From positions 3,658,001 to 3,722,000 of the forward strand of contig NC_088711.1 of the NCBI RefSeq assembly GCF_963576615.1: a DNA stretch of 64,000 nucleotides, given 5' to 3'. The stretch is from Watersipora subatra. Taxonomy: Eukaryota; Bryozoa; Gymnolaemata; Cheilostomatida; Watersiporidae. Below, in pieces: positions 50,201-52,574 of this stretch. Position 1 is the stretch's first letter. Each line of letters opens with the position of its first letter. A program made the position numbers and the translations under genes. The notes under the pieces are model-generated. The model ran no database searches. It had not been told where the DNA came from and was given only the letters and a program-made list of their open reading frames with translations.

Positions 50201-51722
50201 TTTTTTCGTTAAAAACTTTGCAACACCATAGAAATAGTAACTGCAACAGGCTAATAGTAGTTCTATGTTTAGCACAGTTTTGATACTTCGATGTCTATGA
50301 TAAACATTTTAGCAATTACAATGCTTTCGACGACTTGTGCTAAGCGTCCCTCCGGCGAAAAGTTTATCATTATTTTCGCAAAATGTTTTTCAGATAGCAA
50401 CGCGTAAAAGTTTTGCTCTGCTAAAAAATGTGCCTAGACGCTAATGCCGACTAGTTGAGCTGTGCAGAAGAAAAGTTCAGGTCAGCAGACACTGTGGAAG
50501 GTATTGAACAGCTAGAAGATGAAATGGCTTTATACGAAAGCAACAATCAGAACACAACCTGTCGAGCAAACAATGCAAATATTTGTGTTTCGAAAATGCT
50601 GGTTTTTTTTCTGCATTACTTGTACCATTTGATAGATCATTGTAAAGTTTATAATTTGAAATTTATAATATTTGAATATATATATTTGCAGCATTTGATA
50701 GATTATTATAAAATTTATAAAAATTGATCGATGCTCCTAACTCCTGTTCTATAGCACATAAAAAGCCAGATCTGGCTGCAAACTGCAGCAAGCATCGATG
50801 AGTGCAATAAGATTTTATGCAACCTTGTTAAATATAATTATAAAATGAAAATATGCCTTCAAATTTAAAATTAAATAAAAAACTTTAAAGCGCCAACAAA
50901 TTGCAACCGCTGGCTATAAGATCATCGTAGGTTAATTGCATGCGATAGATATTAACTGATAGAGACATGTATCAGCTTTCTCATGCATATTTATTTAGAT
51001 ATTTACGAAAAGTTGGAGGTAAGTTAGTCAATTTCTTGCATCCGAAGGGGTTAAAGCACATAAATTACATAATTTTTACATTACATTCGAAAGCCAAGAC
51101 TGATGTATTGAAATATATAATAAAAAAATTATGTAATTTATGTGCTTTAATGTCGCATTGCCCAAAGGAGAGTGCAAAACGTAGTAAACGTTCGATTTGC
51201 GTAAAAAAGTTAAATTTTCTTCTCAACATTCTGACGAGGTGTTTGAACAATACAATGCCACCCTTAATTTGAACGTCACGTCTAATAAAGCGCAACTCTA
51301 AGCAAAGGGTTGAAAAATAGAGCCCCATGACGTACAAATAAAGGTTTTATGGTACTCTATTCGTTGGAATAAAGGAGCTCTGTTCCATAGTTCACCATTA
51401 GAACTATTCAACAGTGAAGCTGGCTGCTCATCCATTGGGCTCAGCGGCCAATGTTAAAGAGTTGTAGGGAGGGTAAAGTGTAAAAGTATATCCTAGCAAG
51501 TCTAGTGAATTGTCAAATGTGTGTTATGTACTCAGTGAGGCTTAAGACAGCTTGAAATGTTTCAATATTGACTGTGTTGATATAAGATGACGCAGTGCCA
51601 TTCTGTTGCTTGTAGCTACTAGTGGCAGTCTTCCCTTCAGGTGTGAACACTGTAGCAAATATTTCAAACTGAGAATACTCCTCAATAAGCACTTGACAAG
51701 AGCTCATCCATGGATGCCTTGA
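5198..51722 (+). CDS. Gene 1: giant multi-zinc-finger protein with ZAD-like N-terminus (22 exons, about 2003 aa)
   Basis: Probable nuclear DNA- or RNA-binding protein. The 22 coding segments listed below join through GT..AG junctions with matching phases into 6012 nt without an internal stop. The ATG at 5198 has A at -3 and G at +4, and an in-frame TGA lies two codons upstream. Domain order: ZAD-like CxxC..CxxC region (about residues 24-90), Ser/Asn/acidic linker (95-260), about 37 C2H2 or C2HC fingers (from about 270), an acidic stretch then a basic PNRKRLRL patch (about 1945), and a final C2H2 finger ending a few residues before the stop. Most fingers have C-x2-C-x12-H-x3-5-H/C spacing, and long non-TGEKP linkers argue against a simple KRAB-type array. 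No ortholog is recognised. DNA/RNA binding is inferred from fingers alone. The exon structure is strong; a missed short phase-1 or phase-0 exon in the large introns cannot be excluded. Confidence 0.85.
5340..5578 (+). CDS. Gene 1 exon 2: ZAD-like cysteine domain
   Basis: The acceptor is 'ttttgcag' and the donor GTAAATG at 5579 (phase 0 in, phase 2 out). The product has CIICG, about 45 residues, then SICSQC, followed by a helix-like segment with a further Cys and the pattern SLLERAGNVCSVVRDSL. Two CxxC pairs about this far apart, followed by L..A..VC..V..SL, match the zinc-finger-associated domain (ZAD), a dimerisation module at the N-terminus of many multi-finger proteins. The ZAD call rests on pattern only. 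Confidence 0.75.
5579..6506 (+). other. Gene 1 intron 2 with a weak tRNA-like stretch
   Basis: Around 5797-5870 a 'tagcttaattaa' box-A-like word and a 'gttaaattc' box-B-like word are spaced as in tRNA-derived SINEs, but box B is imperfect. The rest is unremarkable. Confidence 0.3.
6507..6628 (+). CDS. Gene 1 exon 3: linker
   Basis: The acceptor is 'acttttag' and the donor GTAGGA at 6629; phase 2 in, phase 1 out. It encodes about 41 residues (HLNGGNGVVNTALTALLLKH, then an acidic end) with no recognised domain. It joins exon 2 in frame. Confidence 0.7.
6629..7617 (+). other. Gene 1 intron 3, first part, nothing recognised
   Basis: No repeat, exon or RNA gene could be supported in this stretch. 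Confidence 0.5.
7626..8073. mobile_element. hAT-like MITE, 448 bp, with intact 8-bp target duplication
   Basis: Ends TAGTGCTGGGCATG and CGTGCCCAGCTCTA are near-complementary. GTTTGTAC occurs immediately before (7618-7625) and after (8074-8081) the element, an exact 8-bp target-site duplication as made by hAT transposases. Inside, diverged 'actcg' and 'acccg' words recur. A 151-codon minus-strand open frame through it is non-coding. It sits in gene 1 intron 3. Confidence 0.9.
8082..8922 (+). other. Gene 1 intron 3, middle part, nothing recognised
   Basis: Two overlapping short open frames near 8450-8720 have no domain and no convincing splice sites. Confidence 0.45.
8923..10375. mobile_element. 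TIR DNA element, TACAGTGGAGTCTG ends (family D)
   Basis: The left end TACAGTGGAGTCTGCAT and the right end, complement TACAGCGGAGTCTGAAT, form TIRs within TA dinucleotides, as in Tc1/mariner/pogo-type insertions. Subterminal words 'ttcaaact/tttaaat' repeat. A second inverted-repeat element (9841-10239) lies inside. No transposase frame is present. Confidence 0.75.
9841..10239. mobile_element. Nested inverted-repeat element with arms of about 100 bp
   Basis: The left arm from 9841 (GGTAACAGTGCATCTTAGGT) and the right arm ending at 10239 (complement GGTAACGGTGCATCTTAGG) are long diverged inverted repeats rich in 'acgcatgcgc' and 'tacatacaaggcac'. The AT-rich centre (9960-10130) holds ATT-type simple repeats. 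Open frames through the arms are artefacts. Confidence 0.8.
10383..11260. repeat. 47-bp minisatellite, about 18-19 copies
   Basis: The unit starts TTAGTCCTCACTCGAGTAGT and continues GGAATGGAAGGACCACTGTATTTGTGA. Variants alternate CTCGAG/CTGGAG and ACCAC/ATCAC. The array begins within 10 bp of the right end of the family D element, and every unit contains a CACTGTATTT word like that end. Confidence 0.95.
11420..11550 (+). CDS. Gene 1 exon 4: acidic linker
   Basis: The acceptor is 'ttattctag' and the donor GTAAGC at 11551; phase 1 in, phase 0 out. The peptide begins GLQLVIEDVRSGVDLLEVNN and continues through a Ser/Thr stretch. No domain is recognised. Codon phase and the consensus donor support it. 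Confidence 0.75.
11825..11864 (+). CDS. Gene 1 exon 5: 40-nt microexon
   Basis: It lies between 'ttgttgtag' and GTAAAT at 11865. It encodes QNPNPQCLPTEDA; phase 0 in, phase 1 out, as needed to link exon 4 to the phase-1 exons that follow. Supported by splice sites and phase only. Confidence 0.6.
12493..12558 (+). CDS. Gene 1 exon 6: Ser/Pro-rich exon, first copy of a duplicated pair
   Basis: A 66-nt exon, phase 1 in and out, encoding STSLSSNPASPKLPPPLENT. The acceptor is 'ctattttag' and the donor GTAAGT. Exon 7 is a diverged copy of it and its flanks. Either copy could be skipped without shifting the frame. Confidence 0.75.
12874..13757. mobile_element. TIR DNA element, TACAGTAGACACCCC ends (family A), 884 bp
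   Basis: The left end TACAGTAGACACCCCTACAG and the right end (complement TACAATAGATGCCCCAATAC) flank subterminal 'aacgt.aa' words. Related copies are 43485-44454 and 62887-63985. A tRNA-like stretch lies on the minus strand near 13340-13400. The element lies between duplicated exons 6 and 7. Confidence 0.8.
13340..13400 (-). other. tRNA-like segment inside family A element
   Basis: Read on the minus strand, 'agagtgttggtctaccaatc' followed by 'gagttggagtctc' resembles box A and box B of a tRNA-type polymerase III promoter. The other family A copies carry an equivalent. It is diverged and not a functional tRNA. Confidence 0.45.
13923..14055. mobile_element. Solo terminus of family I TIR element
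   Basis: It starts TACCGTAAAACCTCTAAATG, then 'ctctatttgaacgcca..' and 'gggttaaaaaatagagc', matching both ends of the element at 49932-51354. Only one end is present, just before exon 7. Confidence 0.65.
14116..14181 (+). CDS. Gene 1 exon 7: Ser/Pro-rich exon, second copy
   Basis: The 66-nt duplicate of exon 6 encodes STSLSSNPASPKVPLSLENT. It has the same phases, acceptor style and GTAAGT donor, and intron similarity continues for about 100 bp downstream. Differences from exon 6 are few and keep the frame, which suggests it is still coding. Confidence 0.72.
14182..14935 (+). other. Gene 1 intron 7, first part
   Basis: The first 100 bp resemble the start of intron 6 (exon duplication flank). 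The remainder shows no supported exon, RNA or repeat. Confidence 0.45.
14936..15136. mobile_element. Truncated family A element (right end)
   Basis: The words 'tttgaggacttg.gc.gacttgacg' and the end 'ataaggtgtctactata' match the right parts of the copies ending at 13757 and 63985. The left end is missing. Confidence 0.6.
15809..15987. mobile_element. Solo arm of the TTAA foldback family F
   Basis: It begins 'agagattccaatctacgcc' and ends 'tgcaagtcaacctttaa', matching the right arms of the foldback elements at 29157, 32300 and 37358. The left arm is absent. Confidence 0.75.
15988..17075 (+). other. Gene 1 intron 7, last part, nothing recognised
   Basis: No supported exon, RNA gene or repeat. 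Short open frames near 16639-16821 lack features of coding sequence. Confidence 0.45.
17076..17327 (+). CDS. Gene 1 exon 8: first zinc fingers
   Basis: The acceptor is 'tccttcag' and the donor GTAGGC at 17328; phase 1 in and out. After a Ser-rich lead it encodes one complete C2H2 finger (CSQC ... H-x4-H) and the first half of a second (CPFCTKNFPTFTQL). The histidines of the second finger come from exon 9, which supports the splice. Confidence 0.85.
17548..19012. mobile_element. TIR element, TACCCTAYAGGATGA ends (family G), 1465 bp
   Basis: The left end TACCCTACAGGATGAAAATA and the right end (complement TACCCTATAGGATGAATATA) are inverted repeats. A second, interrupted copy is at 37248-38224. 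A diverged direct repeat of about 90 bp ('tcaaaggcctcc' to 'tttatagcttagcatga') occurs at about 17890-17975 and 18711-18810. Minus-strand open frames inside (18139-18722) match nothing recognised. Confidence 0.75.
19081..19747. mobile_element. TIR element, CAGTTRTG ends (family E)
   Basis: The left end TACAGTTGTGCTTCTACTTA and the right end (complement CAGTTATGTCTTGACATACG) are diverged inverted repeats. Internal words 'cttcaagtgcgtgtttagcatgc' resemble the interior of family B, suggesting common ancestry. Confidence 0.6.
19748..20597 (+). other. Gene 1 intron 8, part before exon 9, nothing recognised
   Basis: No supported exon or element. An 86-codon open frame near 19859 has no domain. Confidence 0.4.
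20598..20756 (+). CDS. Gene 1 exon 9: hidden finger exon between transposons
   Basis: The acceptor is 'gttttgtag' and the donor GTATTC at 20757; 159 nt, phase 1 in and out. It begins DDHITKLH, which supplies exactly the H-x4-H missing from the exon 8 half-finger and restores C-x2-C-x12-H-x4-H. A C2HC finger (CQGC ... H-x4-C) and a Lys-rich segment follow. It lies 130 bp before a transposon cluster. The exact completion of the finger makes chance unlikely. Confidence 0.85.
21280..23456. mobile_element. TTAA-flanked insertion with ATGTGGTTGCGTCAAA ends, 2.2 kb
   Basis: TTAA at 21276-21279 and at 23457-23460 bracket a segment whose ends carry ATGTGGTTGCGTCAAA as inverted repeats. TTAA duplication is the piggyBac pattern. 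Family B sequence resumes on both sides. Inside are a tRNA-like SINE fragment (about 21960-22060, minus strand) and a GC-rich hairpin (about 21801-21870). No transposase frame is seen. Confidence 0.75.
21960..22065 (-). mobile_element. tRNA-derived SINE-like fragment
   Basis: On the minus strand 'tagtgaattggatacag' (box A-like) is followed about 35 nt later by 'gttcaaatcc' (exact box B match). Lies inside the TTAA-flanked insertion. Confidence 0.55.
23852..24624. mobile_element. TIR element, TACAGTGGAACCTC ends (family C), 773 bp
   Basis: Ends TACAGTGGAACCTCAGTTCT and (complement) TACAGTGGAACCTCGGTTCT are near-perfect inverted repeats with TA at both borders. They interrupt family B sequence. 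The TIR style resembles pogo/Tigger elements. No transposase is encoded. Confidence 0.88.
24874..24911. repeat. Perfect 38-bp palindrome without spacer
   Basis: Positions 24874-24892 and 24893-24911 are exact reverse complements (CTGTATATACACTACATGT and its complement). It could extrude as a cruciform or mark a small element. Confidence 0.9.
25265..25493 (+). CDS. Gene 1 exon 10: two C2HC fingers
   Basis: The acceptor is 'gtgtttgtag' and the donor GTGCAT at 25494; phase 1 in, phase 2 out. It encodes CTHC ... H-x4-C and CEGC ... H-x3-C fingers. The last codon is split and completed by exon 11, where the next CQGC finger begins. Confidence 0.88.
25655..27989 (+). CDS. Gene 1 exon 11: main zinc-finger block (about 16 fingers)
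   Basis: A 2335-nt exon with acceptor 'ttcttttag' and donor GTTAGC at 27990; phase 2 in, phase 0 out. It encodes about 16 fingers that alternate between ordinary C2H2 (CLEC, CPEC, CPIC, CPIC, CGVC, CKIC, CDFC) and C2HC (CQGC, CSGC, CFGC, CPGC, CEGC, CVFC, CKVC, CSIC), in which the last His is Cys. Acidic and Ser-rich spacers separate the groups. One finger (CNQC) has a short spacing before its final Cys. The open frame has no break, so the gene is intact here. Confidence 0.95.
28165..28386 (+). CDS. Gene 1 exon 12: two C2H2 fingers
   Basis: The acceptor is 'aacttttag' and the donor GTAATG; phase 0 in and out, 74 codons. Fingers CLSC ... H-x3-H and CSLC ... H-x4-H are followed by an acidic end (DDSDK) that continues in exon 13. 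Confidence 0.88.
28387..28929 (+). other. Gene 1 intron 12, first part, nothing recognised
   Basis: No supported exon, RNA gene or repeat. Confidence 0.45.
28930..29045. mobile_element. Fragment of 'CCCGGCGTTGC' SINE-like family
   Basis: 'atgcccggcgttgcactggtat' and the following 'ttgagtaacttagctagta' match the starts of the copies at 30178 and 48977. The tRNA-like half is missing. Confidence 0.6.
29157..30022. mobile_element. TTAA foldback element (family F), 866 bp
   Basis: It begins TTAAAGGTTGACTTGCAACA and ends with the complement. TIRs are about 150 bp. The interior matches the 32300-33198 copy in inverted orientation ('aacacttcgggtttta' against 'taga.cccgaagtgtttg'). No transposase frame is present. 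Confidence 0.9.
30036..30177 (+). mobile_element. tRNA-like SINE 3' part with GATATATATATA tail
   Basis: 'tagtgtagtgggtag' (box A-like) is followed by 'gtttaaatgc' (imperfect box B), then a 'gagatatatatatac' tail. It abuts another copy of the family starting at 30178. Confidence 0.55.
30178..30530 (+). mobile_element. SINE-like element with 'CCCGGCGTTGC' head and tRNA-like 3' half
   Basis: The head 'cgaatgcccggcgttgc' matches 28930 and 48977. At 30402-30456 'tagcttaatgggttag' and 'gatcaaacc' fit box A and box B consensus with normal spacing. Confidence 0.65.
30531..31148 (+). other. Gene 1 intron 12, last part, nothing recognised
   Basis: No exon or repeat could be supported; AT-rich, with ATAT-type simple sequence near 30790-30880. 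Confidence 0.4.
31149..31821 (+). CDS. Gene 1 exon 13: five fingers after an acidic lead
   Basis: The acceptor is 'ctattgaag' and the donor GTTAGT; phase 0 in, phase 1 out. It opens with DSDDDSDVE, then a Lys/Ser/Pro linker, then CLVC, CPIC, CSRC (C2HC), CLQC and CTYC (C2HC) fingers, with C2H2 and C2HC types again alternating towards the end. Confidence 0.92.
31936..32125 (+). CDS. Gene 1 exon 14: Pro/Lys linker and one finger
   Basis: The acceptor is 'gtgttgaag' and the donor GTAAGC; phase 1 in, phase 2 out. A basic Pro/Lys stretch leads to a CKEC ... H-x3-H finger. The last codon is split, and exon 15 continues directly with CRVC, giving two closely spaced fingers. Confidence 0.85.
32300..33198. 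mobile_element. TTAA foldback element (family F), 899 bp
   Basis: TTAAAGGTTGACTTGCAACA at the left and its complement at the right, with arms of about 150 bp. It fills most of gene 1 intron 14; exon 15 starts 18 bp after its right end. Confidence 0.9.
33217..33350 (+). CDS. Gene 1 exon 15: one finger and Lys/Glu linker
   Basis: The acceptor is 'tgtttcag' and the donor GTACTT at 33351; phase 2 in, phase 1 out. It carries a CRVC ... H-x4-H finger and a KEEPKVEPTE linker. The donor is weak. Read-through would add eight residues (GTWNTNYK after the split codon) and stop at TAG 33372-33374, so a short isoform is possible. Confidence 0.78.
33524..34226. mobile_element. Family B TIR element, 703 bp
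   Basis: The left end TACAGTGCGCCCCGGGTTAT and the right end 'gcggcccgctgta' form diverged TIRs. The interior matches the 34334 copy in the opposite orientation ('cttcaagtgtgtgtttagtgagctaaa'). Confidence 0.8.
34334..35240. mobile_element. Family B TIR element, intact reference copy, 907 bp
   Basis: The left end TACAGTGCACCCCTCAGGGT and the right end (complement TACAGTGCACCCTCAGAATA) are clear TIRs with TA borders. Best preserved copy in the window; the interrupted element at 20887 can be aligned to it. Confidence 0.88.
35241..36101 (+). other. Gene 1 intron 15, last part, nothing recognised
   Basis: Contains short 'atcgtcagtgtcatc' tandem words at about 35990-36050, just before exon 16. 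Otherwise nothing is supported. Confidence 0.45.
36102..36252 (+). CDS. Gene 1 exon 16: one and a half fingers
   Basis: The acceptor is 'cagttgcag' and the donor GTAAAT; phase 1 in, phase 2 out. A CTLC ... H-x4-H finger is followed by CRHCGK, whose remaining residues lie in exon 17. Confidence 0.85.
36363..37115. mobile_element. Truncated family B element
   Basis: A degraded left end ('ttcaccctcatatac') is followed by interior words shared with the other copies, such as 'gtcagtggtcagacaacttcc' and 'gaattcaaagttt'. The right TIR is missing. Confidence 0.75.
37248..38224. mobile_element. Family G element containing a nested foldback
   Basis: The left end 'tccctagcggatgatatt' and the right end 'tgtcctgtaggg' match the 17548-19012 copy. 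Internal words 'ccgcgaata.tta' and 'gtaaacatag' align. A family F element at 37358-37722 interrupts it at a TTAA. Confidence 0.7.
37358..37722. mobile_element. TTAA foldback element (family F), short 365-bp copy
   Basis: The same arms as the 29157 and 32300 copies with almost no interior. It lies inside the family G copy; the uninterrupted copy at 17548 has a single TTAA at the matching point (about 17649), which shows TTAA duplication on insertion. Confidence 0.9.
38261..38301. repeat. Perfect 16-bp inverted repeat
   Basis: ACCAATCATTCTTCAG (38261-38276) and its complement (38286-38301) around 9 bases. A short hairpin of unknown origin. Confidence 0.85.
38302..39077 (+). other. Gene 1 intron 16, last part
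   Basis: Apart from the hairpin at 38698-38730, no element or exon is recognised. Confidence 0.4.
38698..38730. repeat. Perfect 14-bp inverted repeat
   Basis: GTACTTAGTACAGC and its complement around a 5-base loop, in gene 1 intron 16. Confidence 0.85.
39078..39216 (+). CDS. Gene 1 exon 17: completes two split fingers
   Basis: The acceptor is 'tatttgcag' and the donor GTAGGA; phase 2 in, phase 0 out. The segment RFPTKFARRRHLQTAH completes the finger begun in exon 16. CHLCTKRFPSNFAKLQHMKK begins another, whose last His is the second residue of exon 18. Confidence 0.85.
39235..39495. repeat. C/T-rich degenerate tandem repeat
   Basis: Repeated 'cctcacagccccact' words with variable spacers, in the short intron between exons 17 and 18. 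The polypyrimidine bias matches the sense strand of the intron. Confidence 0.75.
39662..39854 (+). CDS. Gene 1 exon 18: finger with EGKSELKAH motif
   Basis: The acceptor is 'ccctctag' and the donor a consensus GTGAGT at 39855; phase 0 in, phase 1 out. It supplies the last His of the previous finger and encodes CKVC ... SELKAH-x4-H. Past the donor the frame still reads ESTVFAANLAS, similar to part of exon 20, so the donor cuts an ancestral unit. Confidence 0.8.
39855..40956 (+). other. Gene 1 intron 18, first part, nothing recognised
   Basis: The first about 35 nt still read like coding sequence (see findings). After that no feature is supported. Confidence 0.4.
40957..41782. mobile_element. 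Long-TIR element next to the 21-bp array
   Basis: Left 'gtgtgccaacaattgcgccc' and 'aaaacaaatgagcac' recur in inverted orientation at the right (41690-41780), giving diverged TIRs of about 80 bp. The 21-bp minisatellite starts where the right arm ends. Confidence 0.65.
41783..41971. repeat. 21-bp minisatellite, nine identical copies
   Basis: The unit is ACTCAGCTCATGTATACCAC plus C. The unit is divisible by three and free of stops on the + strand, so open frames through it are artefacts. It ends 72 bp before exon 19. Confidence 0.97.
42043..42251 (+). CDS. Gene 1 exon 19: finger with HKSELKAH motif
   Basis: The acceptor is 'acttgcag' and the donor GTGGTG at 42252 (non-ideal but fixed by phase); phase 1 in, phase 0 out. 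A CRHC ... SELKAH-x4-H finger is followed by a Ser/Thr tail. It is paralogous to exons 18 and 20. A 21-bp tandem array ends 72 bp before the acceptor. Confidence 0.78.
42392..42729. repeat. 47-bp minisatellite, seven copies with three-unit higher-order pattern
   Basis: The unit begins AAGTCTATTAGATATTGGCT and ends with GCGGGTTATAAGAT. Point variants at two sites run in the order a-b-c-a-b-c-a, giving a 141-bp superperiod. It lies in the intron between exons 19 and 20. Confidence 0.95.
42940..43181 (+). CDS. Gene 1 exon 20: finger with SKTELKAH motif
   Basis: The acceptor is 'tttgtttag' and the donor a consensus GTGAGT at 43182; phase 0 in, phase 2 out. A CKEC ... TELKAH-x4-H finger is followed by an acidic tail ending DAEDD. 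Unspliced, the frame would stop at TGA 43183-43185. The consensus donor and the match to exon 21 favour splicing. Confidence 0.8.
43485..44454. mobile_element. Family A TIR element, 970 bp, with expanded terminus
   Basis: The left end TACAGTAGACGCTCCTATAA and the right end (complement TACAGTAAACACTCCTACAA) are TIRs. The left end carries seven tandem copies of a 16-bp TIR-derived unit. A tRNA-like stretch lies near 43910-43975. Confidence 0.85.
43495..43606. repeat. 16-bp tandem repeat within a transposon end, about seven copies
   Basis: The unit CTATAACGTATACCTC is the subterminal TIR sequence of family A, repeated with one or two base changes. Confidence 0.92.
44455..46021 (+). other. Gene 1 intron 20, last part
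   Basis: Two diverged copies of a roughly 190-bp segment seem to be present (about 44900-45060 and 45100-45280; 'tatcaggactatcaagt.ttggtc' against 'taggattatgaagttgtggtc'). No coding signal is supported; the 119-codon open frame at 45102 covers the second. Confidence 0.4.
46022..46089 (+). CDS. Gene 1 exon 21: basic patch, possible nuclear signal
   Basis: The acceptor is 'cttatcgcag' and the donor GTAAGT at 46090; 68 nt, phase 2 in, phase 1 out. It encodes PNRKRLRLDQVTVHTNEAIG, whose basic cluster resembles a monopartite nuclear localisation signal directly after the acidic end of exon 20. Supported by splice sites and phase. Confidence 0.7.
46361..46921. repeat. 56-bp minisatellite, ten copies
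   Basis: The unit begins TCAAATCATTCACTATCAGA and includes CCACACAGCCATTCATAACT and GAGAGTGTACTAG. Copies differ at a few sites (ctagta/ctagtt, actgag/actgaa, ttcact/ttcgct). In the last intron of gene 1. Confidence 0.95.
46922..47697 (+). other. Gene 1 intron 21, between arrays, nothing recognised
   Basis: An acceptor-like 'atttttag' at about 47620 opens a frame of 70 codons that runs into the next array without a donor; not accepted as an exon. Confidence 0.45.
47698..48832. repeat. 61-bp minisatellite, about 18-19 diverged copies
   Basis: The unit begins GTCCTCGTGTTCCTAGACAC and includes GAGAGGCTGGAAGTCTATAG and TTGTGAGGCAAATAGTACTCG. Variants include CTCGTG/CTAGTG, TACTCG/TACCAG and cacgag/catgag. 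Confidence 0.95.
48977..49340 (+). mobile_element. SINE-like element with 'CCAGCGTTGCC' head, tRNA-like 3' half and ATATAT tail
   Basis: The head 'agctgtactacccagcgttg' matches the 30178 family. Around 49212-49268 'tggcttagttaataaggc' and 'gatcaaatc' give box A and an exact box B. It ends near 'gagaaatatatatatag'. Confidence 0.7.
49932..51354. mobile_element. TIR element, ACCATRAAACC ends (family I), about 1.4 kb
   Basis: Left ACCATGAAACCTGTATTTGA with repeated 'tatttgagcgccac' words, and right end complement TACCATAAAACCTTTATTTG. A fragment of its interior ('gcaacaatcagaacacaacc') recurs at about 54700 in the kinase gene, and a solo end lies at 13923. A 90-codon frame at 50455 (DTVEGIEQLEDEMALYE) is unassigned. 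Confidence 0.75.
51616..51722 (+). CDS. Gene 1 exon 22: terminal finger and stop
   Basis: The acceptor is 'tgcttgtag', phase 1 in, stop TGA at 51720-51722. It encodes a textbook finger (CEHC, 12 residues, H-x4-H) followed by PWMP and the stop. The phase matches exon 21. No AATAAA or ATTAAA is seen before the next gene starts 794 bp on. Confidence 0.82.
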
Positions 51723-52516
51723 TGGAATGGGAGTGAGATGGCGTGTACATATTATATAGCCTTCTGCCTTGGCCCACTGCCTTAAGAATTCATGATTCCT
51801 GTATAATACCTTACGTTGTACATTATAGAGTATAAGCGGTGTAGGTTAGTGTTTAGTAGATAGAATTATTATGGTCATAATCCGTATGACACCAAGGTAT
51901 TGCTCCGACATTTAGACAATTTTTTATCAAAAATTGTACAGAACTTAGAGATAATTTCAATTCACACACTAGATGTCTAAAACAACTTGCACCTATGTTT
52001 ATTCAACATGTTGATCTGCTGACAACTTTGTCCATTTTATATACTACTATGTTTATTTTGGTCAAATATACTTAACATAAATTAGTACAGAGAACTGGCA
52101 AGCAGTGTCATTCATGTTTATATTCTTCTTGGCACTAATAATAATAGTCAATAGTTACATCTGAAGACAATAAGGAAGTTCCATATAAAGATGAGAATAA
52201 GTTCAGATGAGTGTAGTGATCGGAACAAGTCAGCCGCGTGTCAGCTTTTGCCATCTATCATATCAGTATGCGAGGATTAATTGATATTTAGTGTTGGCAA
52301 ATTGCTAATTAGCATTCATGATGAGCAGACCTTACTCGCATCGGCCTTGCCCTTACATAACAAGATCTAGCAAACCTGTCGAATATTCCGGAATGTAAGC
52401 AGTGAGTAAACAAATTACAAGCATTAGATCGCTTGAGCTATTCATCAGCCTTCTTAGCCAATTCCTAGCAAAATTCTTCATATATTTGTTAAACATAATC
52501 TTGAGCTCAGTGCAAG
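51723..52516 (+). other. Intergenic region between the two genes (794 bp)
   Basis: Must hold the 3' end of gene 1 and the promoter or 5' UTR of gene 2. No AATAAA, ATTAAA or TATA box stands out. AATAAG near 52170 is the closest poly(A)-like word. Confidence 0.4.
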
Positions 52517-52574
52517 ATGAGCAAGCGGAAGATAGCCTATGCTCGAAAGAATGTGATAGATCCAGAGGAGGAAG
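52517..52574 (+). CDS. Gene 2 exon 1 (start codon)
   Basis: Begins MSKRKIAYARKN with A at -3 and an in-frame TGA 15 nt upstream. The donor is GTAAGA, phase 1. It gives a short basic-then-acidic N-terminus ahead of the kinase core. Confidence 0.75.
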
